Source of the DNA: Limnanthes douglasii subsp. nivea
Lineage: Eukaryota; Streptophyta; Magnoliopsida; Brassicales; Limnanthaceae
Reading direction: 5' to 3'
Length of the DNA stretch: 64,000 bases
NCBI GenBank assembly: GCA_036936605.1
Contig: JAUPFV010000005.1
Span: forward strand, 53,216,742-53,280,741
Made by a program: the position numbers and the translations under genes. A model generated the notes under the pieces. The model was not told the origin of the DNA and ran no database searches. It saw only the letters and a list, made by a program, of their open reading frames with translations. The number at the start of each line of letters is the position of its first letter. The stretch's first letter is position 1. Below, one piece after another: positions 1 to 10,229 of this stretch.

Positions 1-182
1 ATACATTTTTAGAGTCCGATACCAAGCATCAGATTGGCTGGCTTGCTGGACTCTAAAGTGTAAACTGGAATTTAACCTTGTTAATCACCAAATCACAAGC
101 CTTTTAAAAGTTATAACATTTCTCGAAAGTTTGGATTATGTTTACTTGAGATTAGATGAATAGGAATTATAGTTCAATCATT

Positions 183-205
183 TATATATATATATATATA
201 TATAT
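183..205. repeat. (AT)n microsatellite
   Basis: An uninterrupted TA dinucleotide run of about 23 bases. Similar runs lie at 27441-27462 and 49955-49982. Confidence 0.95.
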
Positions 206-831
206 GATCAATGTTTTGTTTTTCATCATCAATAGCCTTATCTTGTTCAAGTTGGCTTTGTAAGATAATCTCTAATGGGGAATCAAAACTGCTTCAAACC
301 TTTAATTGAATGGATGATTTCAGAGAGGTTGCAGTTGTTGTTGAAGAAGTTGTTGGTGTGACTGTTCAAGAAAGTGCTCGTTTGTATTGCTATTTATTAT
401 TTCATGAAGCAGACCCGTCAAGTCAGGCTTCCCAAATTCAATCAAGAACCTTGCTTCCTACCCAAGATTGGCATATATCAAGATGTTCTTCCAATTTAGG
501 ATTTATCTGCTATTTGTTTTTAGTCATTCATCCAAATTGTAAACAATATTATTTAATCAATAAGTTGACATTTATTTTTTAACTATATCGCTTGTAGCAT
601 CACGATGTCCGAGGCCACGATTATCATTAAAGAATCAATATATGTTTTGGTTTATAGATGATAAAATAATAATCTTACCGACCCATATGTGATGTGACAA
701 GTGTCAGTATTTGAGCAACCTTATCTATATATTATCCCAATGACCATTTTTTAGTGGTAGTTAACTTTACAGTTGAAAAATCCTATTGTAAGCCCCCTCA
801 AAACTAAGTTTGACGACGCACAGCTCATCAT

Positions 832-942
832 CACATCGGTCAACTACTCTTCTAAATGATTGAGGAACCACATCGATCAACTACTCTTCTAAATGATTGA
901 GGAACCACATCGGTCAACTACTCTTCTAAATGATTGAGGAAC
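832..942. repeat. Tandem array, three 37-bp units
   Basis: Three head-to-tail copies of a 37-bp unit occupy 832-868, 869-905 and 906-942. The second differs by a single base (CATCGA for CATCGG). Near identity implies recent expansion. No coding or structural role is visible. Confidence 0.95.
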
Positions 943-1216
943 AAATGATAAAAATTAATCCACAAAGAGAACACCCTAATTTATATTCGATAATAAATTA
1001 TGTACAAATTTGATATACAGAGGATCATAGTCTCCGATGGCGGAACTAAAAATTAAAACAAAAACGTATCCACCTAATGACACAAATTTAGTATCAGCCA
1101 CCAATTCTCATCTTATTTCACCTTCAAAGAAAAAGCAAGTGAGATCACCAACATAACAATCATAAAAAACTGTAAATAGTCTTTTAACCACTAAAGGAGA
1201 ACCGGTTAAAAATGTA

Positions 1217-1272
1217 CATAACATAATGTTCTCTTACATACGACCATAACATAATGTTCTCTTACATACGAC
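1217..1272. repeat. Tandem duplication, two 28-bp units
   Basis: Two identical 28-bp units (1217-1244 and 1245-1272) containing ATGTTCTCTTACATACG sit directly head to tail. Confidence 0.95.
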
Positions 1273-1534
1273 CATAAGAACCACATTCGAGAAAAAAAAA
1301 CATTTATTTAACATATGAAATGGAAGTGATCCTTTATGCCAAAATTAACATTAATTTACCCCTTATCAACTACTATAATTTTTCAACCAATGTCGTCGCA
1401 AAGTTGTTAAACTCAACTTTTTAGAGAAATAAAATAAGTCACCTAAATTTGACACAATTACTAGAGTAACTTTGTCTTCGTGCAATTCATTAATGGGGTA
1501 AACCAATGAAAGTCATACAGGGGATCATTTTGTA

Positions 1535-1943
1535 GGTTTTGAACAGTAACTCGTCCCTGGATTATCGCACTTGGTGACAGATAGTCCCTGGACTTTCAAA
1601 AGTCCATTCGTAGTCCCTCGACTATCCAGTTTGGATAAAGTTAATCTCCTTGCATGTGTTGACTATCCATTTTTGTGACATATAGTCCTTCAACTATTCA
1701 TTTTCGATAAATTTAGTCATTTGACTTTCTATTTTTTATTAAGTTAGTCCTCTTAATAAGCATGCGCATAAGACTAACTTTATCCAAACTGGATAGTCCA
1801 GGGACTACCAACGGACTTTTGAAAGTCCAAGGACTATATGTTACCAAACTGGATAGTCCAGGGACTACGAACGGACTTTTGAAAGTCCAGGGACTATCTG
1901 TCACCAAAGTCGATAGTCCAGGGACAAGTTACTGTTCAAAGCC
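1535..1943. mobile_element. Small foldback/MULE-type non-autonomous element with 10-bp TSD
   Basis: The ends are inverted: the left starts GGTTTTGAACAGTAACT and the right end, reverse-complemented, starts GGCTTTGAACAGTAAC. The identical 10-mer TCATTTTGTA flanks both sides (1525-1534 and 1944-1953), a target-site duplication. The inverted arms continue inward for roughly 100 bp as copies of a 'GTCCCTGGACT' motif. There is no coding capacity. A 9-11 bp duplication plus long inverted arms fits Mutator-like foldback elements, so I class it there by inference. The right arm is longer because of an internal 60-bp tandem duplication. Confidence 0.85.
1784..1925. repeat. 60-bp tandem repeat in the right arm of the foldback element
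   Basis: Units at 1784-1843 and 1844-1903 are near identical, and a partial third starts at 1904. Each unit itself contains the small palindrome GGACTTTTGAAAGTCC. Confidence 0.9.
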
Positions 1944-1953
1944 TCATTTTGTA

Positions 1954-2511
1954 TGCATAATTCAATACACATAGATCCTGGAAAAAGAAATTCAACAAAA
2001 GTTTGATGTATCTAAATTAAGATAAAATTCAAATCAAAAGGTATTATATTATATGCGCAAAAGTTGTCTTAGTGAATATATAATATATTTTATTTTATCA
2101 AGTTGGGTATTTTTTTCGAATGTTGATTAGATGAAGTGATCGGAATTGATCTATACACGATTTCGGATCATCGGAAACAAAATGGAATCAGAGGAACAAG
2201 CTATGAGAGAAAGTATGAGGTTATCCAAAACAAACTATCCAAAAATCCCTAGATCGTTGCGACAAAGACTTGGGCTCGCTAGAAGAATGTTGGCAAAAAG
2301 ATCCAATATAAGACTATTAATTTTTGTCACGATTTTTTTATTTGTCTTATAATATAAAAATTATATTTTTTACCACGGTAGGAGTTAGACTAGCCACGAA
2401 AACGTGGGGTTGACACCCTACTAGCATTGATTTAAACATCCTTACCGCGACAAAAGTCGGACTTGCTGCATAACTATTACATTATTTTTTGGCAACATTA
2501 GCTTTGTTGCG
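1954..2511. other. Intergenic stretch
   Basis: No gene is supported. A 68-codon frame at 2146-2352 (+) has a basic middle and a hydrophobic end but no recognisable family, and lies in AT-rich DNA, so it is treated as chance. Confidence 0.5.
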
Positions 2512-3587
2512 TTGATGGTCTCAGGTTTACTGGAGAAATAAATGTTTCAAACTGGGATAGCCATCACATTCTACTTGAATTTACCTTGAAGGAAGATCTT
2601 TGCAAACTCTGGAGAATAAATGTTTGGACTATGGATCATTATGTCATGAGATTGCTGAAATGTACGCCATCTTTCAATCCTAAGGTGGAAAGTCCAATTA
2701 CTCCTGTTTGGCTCTGTATTGCCAAGGTTCCTGAATTCTTATTCAATGAATCAATAATACAATCTATAGCAGCTACATTGGGTTACCCTATAAAGCTCGT
2801 CGTGCCTGACAAAAACAAAGCTCTTCACAATGCTTGTTATGCATTAATAGAGCTTGACTTAATTAAGACAATCCAATATAATGTGTGGGTTGGTTTCGGT
2901 GAGAATGAAGGAAACTGGCTTGAAATAAGCTACAAAAACCTTCCTGCATATTGTCAACTATGCAATCATCTTGGCCACATCAAAGAAAAATGCAAGAAAG
3001 CAATATGCAAGAGGAAAGAACCTGAATTAATCCTAAAACCACGAGTTGATCCCAGTAAATATGCTAAAGAAGATTTTTTTATCAAGGAGAAGGCCAAAAA
3101 CCTAGAACATGCTAACTAAAAACAATCCGTGAATTCCATAGTTGTTATACCAACTACTGAGATCATGAATATCAGCAAAGATATTAGCAATATTCCTTCA
3201 ACATCCAAAGCTAACATTCATAATGACAATACAAATCAAGGAAAAACTGCCACAGAAGAAAACAAGGAACCTACTGAAAATGAAAAGAAGATTATCGAAG
3301 CTATCAAGTCGCTGGATGAAGACTATCATCATTCTATGAAAGATACTTGTAATTCAGGAAGCTATACTCCTAATCAGAATAACATGGGAAGCCTACCTGT
3401 TCTGAAAAACAAAGAGATTGACACCATCAATCCAAAATGCCTAAGTAAATCCTCTGAAAACCAACTCAAAGCCACAAAATCTATCCATACCGCTCCAAAA
3501 CTCAACAAATCTGGTAGCCTTCCCATAACTCCTCCTGCCTCTACACATGATATCAAGGCTATTGGGAAGCTCCTGAGCAGAAAATAA
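2512..3587 (+). pseudogene. LINE ORF1 fragment (DUF4283-like, zinc knuckle)
   Basis: The reading frame from about 2512 matches the middle of the ORF1 protein at 20077-21369: a shared 'EF(S/T)LKED' segment, a 'VWVGFG.N.G.W' segment, then a CCHC zinc knuckle CQLCNHLGHIKEKC. An in-frame TAA at 3117-3119 interrupts it, and the same frame then continues to 3587 through a polar tail that resembles the other ORF1 tail (EIIGAL/KIIEAI, SLP/SCAVSP patterns). In intact LINEs this protein binds the element RNA. Here the start is missing and one nonsense codon is present, so it is a dead copy. Confidence 0.8.
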
Positions 3588-4062
3588 AAAAAACGTAAAG
3601 TTAAAACACCAAAAGAACTAAAGACAACCAAAGTCGTAAAATTTAAAGGGTCAGTCAAGCATCCACTCTAAATGACTATTTCAATCCTATATTCTCGGGA
3701 GCCAATAGAGAATGAAGATTTAAAATTCCAAAAAATAAGATGCAGCTTCAAGTCTATCTTACCTGGATCAAACAAAACGCTGAAGGCTCACCGGAAACCA
3801 AAAGGCTCAACGGAAACCTGGCGTTGTAGTTGTCTGCGATTTAAAGCTGAAACGGCGTTTGGAACAGTTGATTTGGTGGCCCTCGAGTTGGTCTTCTTAA
3901 AGGTTAATAGAAATTAAAGTTTCTAATGTTAAGCTCAATCGGATCTTATTTTGATTTGGTTGATCGAGCTCATCATCTTGTTGTATTTCATTTTTGTAAG
4001 TTTTTTTGGACTATATTCTTTTTATTAATATAAGATTTTTTTTACTAAAAAAGAAAAAAAAC
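2512..4062 (+). mobile_element. 5'-truncated and internally deleted L1-type LINE remnant
   Basis: The left part encodes a fragment of LINE ORF1 related to the full element at 19912-25793. After ORF1 there is no endonuclease or reverse transcriptase. The sequence passes within about 400 bp to a T-rich 3' tail with a 'TTTTATTAATATAAG' stretch and an A-rich end near 4050-4062, the usual plant LINE ending. This implies 5' truncation plus loss of ORF2. I did not find a convincing target-site duplication, so both limits are approximate. Confidence 0.65.
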
Positions 4063-4451
4063 TAAGAAATGCAGTTATACAGGTTATAATTATCCATATC
4101 CTTAAATTTCCGTAAATTTGTTCCAATTATGTTGAAAATCATCCAACCTGTACAAGTTTAAAGTTGTGATTGACTTTTGACTTTTGGACGTGCGGTAAAA
4201 ATCTCTCTATAGCTATGTAAATCACTTTAGTTTATTTATTGATTTCAAAAGGTTCCATAAATATGTAGATTAATTTTAAAAAAAAAATAATGATTAAATT
4301 TATTAAAAAAATTGTACCCCAAACACCGGCTACTATTAATAAAAAACCTTCTTCAAACTAAAAAATATAATGCTTCAATAATTGTTTTAAAGTATAGAAA
4401 AAACACTTAAAAATTATATCAAATTATTACCCAGCAAATTAAAACTTTTAG
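4063..4451. other. AT-rich spacer
   Basis: Very AT-rich DNA with A and T runs. I see no gene or recognisable element. Confidence 0.6.
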
Positions 4452-4650
4452 CCTTTCGGCTGGTATCACATGCCGACTGCACCTCTCAATCACATGACTC
4501 TGCTATCACCCGATTGTACCCTCCAGCTGGTTATCACATTATCCTGCTATCGTTCAGAAGCGACTGCACCGCTCAGCTGGTATCACATGACCCTGCTATC
4601 ACCCACTGCACCCTCCAGCTGCTATCCCATGACACTGTTATCGTAGCACG
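4452..4650. repeat. Degenerate tandem repeat (CTGCACC/CAGCTGGTATCACATGA)
   Basis: Three to four imperfect repeats of a roughly 60-bp unit built from 'CAGCTGGTATCACATGAC', 'CTGCTATCACCC' and 'CTGCACCCTC' blocks. The block is GC-richer than its surroundings and ends just before the Pack-MULE target site. Confidence 0.7.
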
Positions 4651-5156
4651 TGTTTCTTGTCGCCTTATCCAGATTAATGTCTGGGGCTAGGCTAAAATGA
4701 GACCCAAAATCTTTATAGTGAGATCCGGGTTGGTTATAGTGAGACCTCCATTAATTACAAAAATGTCATCCATATAAATAGCTAAAAATCAGATTTCCTT
4801 CCCTTTTTTCTCCTCCGAAACCCTAACTCTCTCTACTTCCAAAAATCCAAATTTTTTTCATCGACTTTTTTTGAAATCCAACTCCACGAAGCTGTTAAGG
4901 TATGGATTCTACACTTCATGGTGCTTTTTTTTTGCATTTTACATTGTTATTTCTAGTGATATTTAGTGTTTTCCATTCGGGTAGAAAAATTCGATTTTTA
5001 TGTATTTGGTATTGATTTGTTTGATTTTAAGGACATGTATGTTGTTAGTTAGGAGATTAGGACCGTTTAGGGTGTTAGGTTATAGTGTTAGGGTTGATTT
5101 CGGACAGATCTGGGAAGGGGGCGCTGCAGACTCGAGTAGGTGTTTCCACGCATGTC

Positions 5157-5216
5157 CGTGCATGGAAATACCGGATGCACGCACGAACATGCGGGCATCC
5201 GGTATTTCCACGCACG
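5157..5216. repeat. Subterminal hairpin of the Pack-MULE
   Basis: The 22-bp arms 5157-5178 and 5195-5216 are inverted copies with one mismatch (core GGAAATACCGGATGC), separated by 16 bp. The block also carries the partly palindromic motif CGCACGAACATGCG. The same hairpin is present in the large neighbour at 6784-6841. Confidence 0.9.
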
Positions 5217-5505
5217 AACGTGCGTAGGTACCCGGAAAGAGAAAAAAACAGGAAACCTCTCTCTATTCGGATTCCAATTTCTGTTCTCAATTGGTTTGAT
5301 TTGATTAAGATGATTTCTTATATATATGTCTCTTCGGAGACAAAGGTTTTATAGATTACAATTTCTTGGATTTTCTTTGAAGTCAAACAAACAAAACCTC
5401 TCTCTCAATTTGGATTCGGTTTCAAATTCGAATACTTTTTTTATAGAAACGCTTCTCTTTCTCTTTTTTTTGCTCTCTATTGATTTGATTTGATTTGGAA
5501 AAAAA

Positions 5506-5964
5506 ATGGCAGAAGAGCACCGAATTCCGATACAAGGTCTGTGTGTTAACAATTGTGGCTTTTTCGGTAGCCCAACCACACAAAATCTCTCTTCAAAATG
5601 TTACCGAGATGCCCAGCTTAAAGAACAACAATCGTCCGTAAGCTCTTCCTTATCCGTAAGCTCTTCCTTATCGCCTCCAGCAAGACATCGTCAAACTAAA
5701 GAAACGACAATCATTGAGTCGCAAGTGGCTGCATCCCCGTCTCTACCACAGCCGTCTCCACCTCTGCAGCAGCCAGGCCGGTGCTATTGTTGCAAGAAGC
5801 GAGTCCAACTTACAGGGTTCAAGTGCAAGTGTGGTTTGGTGCTTTGTGGGATGCATAGGTACCCGGATCAGCATCAATGTACCTTTGACTTCAAGAAGAT
5901 GGGGAAAGACCAAATTGCTAAAGCTAATCCCGTTGTTATAGCTAAGAAACTTGACAAAATATAA
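5506..5964 (+). CDS. A20/AN1 zinc-finger stress-associated protein captured by a MULE
   Basis: A single-exon ORF of 152 aa starts at the ATG at 5506, which follows an A-rich leader. Residues about 10-35 are an A20 finger (CVNNCGFFGS...SKCYRD). Residues about 85-130 are a complete AN1 finger with all Cys and His ligands (CYCC, CKCG, HRYPDQHQC) and the family-typical tail IAKANPVV. Plant SAP proteins are normally about 130-190 aa and intronless, and many act in stress signalling, some as ubiquitin-binding or E3 proteins. One A20 ligand is changed: the usual CSKC reads SSKC, so that finger may not hold zinc properly. The ORF has no stop or frameshift. It lies inside a transposon, so it is a captured copy and expression is unproven. 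Confidence 0.9.
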   Translation: MAEEHRIPIQGLCVNNCGFFGSPTTQNLSSKCYRDAQLKEQQSSVSSSLSVSSSLSPPARHRQTKETTIIESQVAASPSLPQPSPPLQQPGRCYCCKKRVQLTGFKCKCGLVLCGMHRYPDQHQCTFDFKKMGKDQIAKANPVVIAKKLDKI

Positions 5965-6783
5965 ATATGTTTAGATTGTTTTATATTGAGATTCATTATG
6001 GTTTAGTAAAAGAAAAATAAACAAACAAAATCTCCAATTGTCATTTAAATGTTGTGTGGAGTTTGCAGAAATTAATATTTGTGGGTGTTTGATTGAATTT
6101 TGGAGAGAGTTTTGGTAGGAAAGAGAGGAGGAAAAGAGAGAGAAGTGAGTTGGTGGAAAAATTAGTGTTTTTATATGTGGGGGAAATTTGGTAATTTCAC
6201 AATTGCAGAAATTTTTTGAATATGGGGTCTCACTATAAAGATTTTGGGTCTCATTTTAGCCTAGCCCTAATGTGTGGCGTGCCATTATTCTTACGGGCTA
6301 GGCTAAAATGAGACCCAAAATCTTTATAGTGAGACCCGGTTATAGTGAGACCCGGGTTGGTTATAGTGAGACCCCCATTAATTACAAAAATGCCATCCAT
6401 ATAAATAGATAAAAATCATATTTCTTCTCCTTTCTTCTCCCCCGAAACCCTAACTCTCTCTACCTCTAAAAACCCAAATTTTTTCCGGCGACTTTTTTTT
6501 GAAATCCAACTCCACGAAGCTGTTAAGGTATGGATTCTACACTTCATGGTGCTTTTTTTTCCATTTTACATTGTTATTTCTAGTGATATTTAGTGTTTTC
6601 CATTCGGGTAGAAAAATTCGATTTTTATGTATTTGGTGTTGATTTGTTTGATTTTAAGGGCATGTATGTTGTTAGTTAGGAGATTAGGACCGTTTAGGGT
6701 GTTGGGTTACAGTTTTAGGGTCGATTTGGGGCAAATCTGGGTTTGGGGGGCTGCAGACTCGAGTCGGTATTTCCACGCATGTG

Positions 6784-6841
6784 CGTGCGTGGAAATACCG
6801 GATGCACGCACGAACATGCGGGCATCCGGTATTTCCACGCA
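6784..6841. repeat. Left subterminal hairpin of the large MULE
   Basis: Inverted arms 6784-6805 and about 6822-6841 share the GGAAATACCGGATGC core. Further copies of the partly palindromic CGCA-N6-TGCG motif follow up to 6855. The block matches the Pack-MULE hairpin nearly base for base and lies just upstream of the mobile-domain gene. Confidence 0.88.
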
Positions 6842-6958
6842 AGAACATGCGTGGAAATACCCAATCCACATAATGTGGATTCTGGGTAAATCTTCGCAAT
6901 TTCATGTTTTTTTTTATAGTTTCAACTCTTCTAATTGTTCGGTTTTGTCTTGTGCAGT

Positions 6959-9303
6959 ATGCCTCCTCGCCCACGTCCTCCAGTTACCACTAGAGACTAC
7001 GAGACGGATCAGGAGACTGAGGAGGTCGCTCGCGGTGAGACTTCTCGCAGTGTCCGGGTCCGTTTGAGAGGGACCTTACAGGCAGTTGAGCGCCCACCAG
7101 TCCAGCGTCGCGTATCTCCGGAGCAGCGCTTCCGTAGATACAATGGTCACGTCGTAGACCTGTATTCTACGTTTCATTCGCATAGAGAGCACGAGGCATA
7201 CAACGTCTTTAAAGGCGATGTAAGTTTTATAGTTTTAATTTACTTTTTAAAGTTATTATTATTATTGGTTTGTGTTAGAAATTTTATTAGTTTAGGTTAG
7301 AATCAATTTATATGTTACTGGATTGGATTTTATATTGGTTTAGTTTAGGTTAGGTTAGAATTCATTTATATGTTAGAATGACTTTAGGTTTTAATTTTTA
7401 ACATTGTCTATTGAATATTACCTGCATTGGATTTGGTATTAGATTTCGATTTGGTATTGGGTTTGTGTTATAAATTTACTAAATTTATATGTTAAGAATT
7501 TATATGTTACTGAAATTAGGTTTGTGTTATAAATTTTATTAGTTTAGGTTACAATGAGTTTATATGTTATGATGAGTTTAGGTTTTAATTTTTAATACTC
7601 ACTACTGCATTGTATTTGTTGGTTATTGGTTATTGGTTATTTATATGTTGGTTATTGGATTATCTTAAGTTTTAGATTGCGTATATGTTTATATATATTG
7701 TATGTTTTTAATGCATGCAGGCCCGACAGTCACTGCGTTGTTATGCGATGTACCACACACATAGTAGCTGGGACTTGAAATCCCGGCAGCAGAAGGTACT
7801 CGCAGAGGTTAGGAGCACCTGTTTCTGGCCCTTGGTTGAGGCCTTGGGTAAGTGGTCTACTAACATCCACTTGATTGAGGGCTTTCTTGAGAGATGGCAT
7901 CCCGAGACGAACAGTTTCCACTTCTCGTTCGGAGAGATGACCGTCACCCTGGATGACGTCCACATGATAACGGGGCTCTCAGTTGTCGTTTACAACTGTG
8001 AGATATATGAGTACCCCACTGCTGATGAGCGTACTGCGAGATACGCTCGCTTACTTGGGTGCAGCGCTGCGGAGCTTGAGGCTGAGATAAAGGAGAACAA
8101 AGGTGGCGGTAAGAGGCATGTGCGCCTTGCATGGCTGAAGAGGAGATTCTGCACCCATCAGTATTATGATGAGGAGATCACTGACGGGGATGCTAAACGA
8201 GCTACGAGGGGCTATTTGTTGCACTTCTTTGGCTGTACCATTTTGGCCAACAAGTCGGGCAACAACATTAGCCTCGACTACTTGCAGTTCATCGACGATT
8301 ACACCAGCTCCGCGAGGTATAACTGGGGGCAGATGATACTGGCGCAACTCTACTACCAGCTAGGCAGAGGTTGCCTACACTCTACTTCGGGTATATCTGA
8401 TTTTTTGGCCATGTTAGAGACGTGGATTTACGACCATTTCTCGGCGTTTGCAGTTCATCAGTACCCGAGGTATAGTAGCGCACATCCTACTATATGCCTT
8501 CATGCGCCTGCTAAGTTTCGACAGAGCCAGGAGGCTCGAGAGGGTATTAGACTTTGTCTGGATAGCTTCACCGAGCAGGATGTAAGTTGTAATCAGTTTC
8601 ATTTCAATTATCGTATATATAATTTAAGTTGGTAATGATAAATGGTATGTTAACATTTTACAGGTATCATTCACGCCGTATACGATCATGCGGGCTACTC
8701 GAGGTACCGCTGATATAGCCTGGATAGATGCGACGCTGAAGGCGGCGGACATTGTCGAGGCGTACTATCCGCTGCGGGTGGCTAGACAGTTCGGTCGCGT
8801 TCAGCAGGTAATATTTTGTAACTCGAAATATTAATATTGTTTGTATTGCGCATGTGTGGTACATAGTTTAGACTTATTTTTTTCAAATACAGGTTCCTGG
8901 TCCATTGTGTCCTCTTCTCACCGGTACTACTAGGGTTCGCCGTGCGAACACCCTCTACCTCTGGGATGCATTCAGTTGGGATAACTGGGAGTCACACTGT
9001 ATTCACGAGAGTCTAAGGGGTGCGAGGTATGTTCCTGGTCAGGAGGATGGTACCACTGTGGTCTACTCCTCGTGGGTTACGAGGAACTTATGGTACATCA
9101 TATCTGATCCAGAGGCTGACAGAGATGATGCGGAGATTGGGGTGAACCCTACACCACACACACATGCGACCACACTGCACGAGCTGACTTCGCGTATACT
9201 AGAGATGGAGGAGTACGACCGTAGACACCCCGGCGTTACTTTTGATAGCTTTCGGGATCCTTTGGATGAGATATACCGCATATCTCACGAGTACAGAGAC
9301 TGA
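6959..9303 (+). CDS. Plant mobile domain (MAIN-like) protein of the MULE, 4 exons
   Basis: Four exons join in frame to 558 aa: 6959-7219, 7721-8581, 8664-8807 and 8893-9303, all with GT-AG introns in phase 0. The ATG at 6959 directly follows a CAG that could end a 5'UTR intron. Exon 1 is a basic, low-complexity leader. Exons 2-4 hold the plant mobile domain (PF10536-type) with the hallmark FLERWHPETNSFHF and FGEMTVTLDDV segments near residues 142-168, the most conserved part of MAIN/MAIL-type proteins. Cellular PMD proteins act in nuclear silencing and genome stability, and PMD genes are also known as passengers of MULEs. Location between the TIRs and on the strand opposite to the transposase indicate a transposon gene. 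Its role in transposition is unknown. Confidence 0.85.
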
Positions 9304-9983
9304 TTATCATTTGTCTTTTGTGTTTACAGTTTAAGACTTTATTTGTGTTGTTTACTTTTCACCGGTTTATTTTGTGTGATGTTGTACTGGTTCGTTCTTT
9401 TATTATGTGTTATGTTATTTTGTTACATTTTAGTGATATAACTTTCGAATGTTTGTTCAAACTCCAGCTTTGAAACTCCAAGTTTAGGGGTACGTATCTG
9501 AATGCAAAACAAATGCAACATAAACTAAAACATAAACCCCAAAGTCTTTTTTAACACCAACAACAACACAAACTCAAACATAAACCGAATCAGACACGTA
9601 AACATAAACTCAAACGAAAATATCAAAGATAACGTAAACCCATTGTAAAACATAGACTCCATAGATCTTTCGCATTCTTGTTAGTTACGCATTTCGTCTA
9701 GGCGGATGTCAATAATGACAGCGCGGACCGAATCCAGTTGATCCTCTGTTAAAAAATCCGTGGGTTGACAGTTGAACCGGTTACACGCAACACGACGTTC
9801 CAATTCAGTGAGGCCAGAACCTGGATGTTGACGGAATGTTAAAAAGTATTGACTGTTTTTTATTTGACTGCCCATTTTATTTTATTTTCATTTTTTTGTA
9901 CCCAATGTATCCAGTCTATCCAATGTATCATTCTTAAAACAACCCAAGGTTTACATTAAAAAAATTACACAAATGCAGCAGTG
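9304..9983. other. 3' flank of the mobile-domain gene inside the MULE
   Basis: AT-rich non-coding DNA lies between the mobile-domain gene and the small-gene cassette. The only candidate in it is the 64-codon minus-strand frame at 9681-9875. Confidence 0.5.
9681..9875 (-). CDS. Possible small MULE-encoded protein (64 aa), unknown
   Basis: A 64-codon minus-strand frame starts with ATG at 9875 and ends at 9681. Its composition is protein-like (balanced charge; ends DQLDSVRAVIIDIRLDEMRN) and less AT-rich than its surroundings. I recognise no family. It could be a real small gene, an exon of a larger one or chance. It lies between the mobile-domain gene and the small-gene cassette. Confidence 0.3.
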   Translation of the reverse strand: MGSQIKNSQYFLTFRQHPGSGLTELERRVACNRFNCQPTDFLTEDQLDSVRAVIIDIRLDEMRN

Positions 9984-10044
9984 CAATAATAGGGGTCTCA
10001 TTATAGCGCAACTTCCATTATTAGACGTCTCGCTATAACGAGAC
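9984..10044. repeat. Left copy of a 61-bp direct repeat with GTCTCG/CGAGAC palindrome
   Basis: This 61-bp block recurs in the same orientation at 11544-11604 with about eight differences. Both copies end in the palindrome GTCTCGCTATAACGAGAC and contain TCATTATAGC. The words resemble the TATAGTGAGAC word of the element's own terminal repeats. It lies about 190 bp upstream of the small gene at 10230. Confidence 0.85.
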
Positions 10045-10180
10045 ACGTGAAAATATTGCCGCCAAAATCACCCGCGTTTAATGCACTTCCCGCCCATACT
10101 TTCCCGCTAGTTAATTAACGCGGGAACAAAAACCTCGCTTCCCGCTTATTTTTTTAGAACTGACACACCGACTTCGAGTC

Positions 10181-10189
10181 TATAAATAC
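10181..10189 (+). promoter_or_regulatory. TATA box of the first small MULE gene
   Basis: TATAAATAC stands 41 bp upstream of the ATG at 10230, in otherwise GC-neutral DNA. The position suits a plant core promoter with a very short leader. Confidence 0.5.
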
Positions 10190-10229
10190 TATAATTTTAC
10201 TATGAAACTAAATATCTTAAGTTACAACA

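Larger units (their letters stand above)
1..1534. other. AT-rich intergenic stretch, no supported gene
   Basis: No supported gene is seen here. A 90-codon open frame at 310-582 (+) has no recognisable domain and no coding-like composition, so it is not called. The stretch holds an AT dinucleotide run and two short tandem arrays, listed separately. A small perfect 10-bp inverted repeat at 8-17 and 48-57 could form a hairpin, but nothing else marks it as an RNA gene. Confidence 0.6.
4684..6267 (+). mobile_element. Pack-MULE carrying an A20/AN1 zinc-finger gene
   Basis: The element is bounded by a 40-bp perfect terminal inverted repeat beginning GGGCTAGGCTAAAATGAGAC. It is flanked by a 9-bp target duplication with one mismatch (TAATGTCTG at 4675-4683, TAATGTGTG at 6268-6276). 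About 0.55 kb at the left end and 0.2 kb at the right end closely match the ends of the 9.7-kb element that begins 27 bp downstream. The middle instead contains an intact stress-associated-protein ORF with its leader. It has no transposase, so it must depend on one supplied in trans, most simply by the neighbouring element. Replacement of the interior by a host gene is the defining feature of Pack-MULEs. Confidence 0.93.

Noticed and set aside
8..57. miRNA precursor from the 10-bp inverted repeat
   Set aside because: The stem is too short and unextended; nothing else supports an RNA gene.
310..582. 90-codon plus-strand frame as a gene
   Set aside because: No recognisable domain, no promoter-like context and compositionally like the AT-rich spacer.
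832..942. CRISPR-like array
   Set aside because: The 37-bp units are directly adjacent without spacers, in plant nuclear DNA; it is an ordinary tandem repeat.
5000..5354. Small frames in the MULE subterminal region
   Set aside because: They arise from the hairpin and CGCA-N6-TGCG repeats; the same peptides appear in the corresponding non-coding region of the large element.
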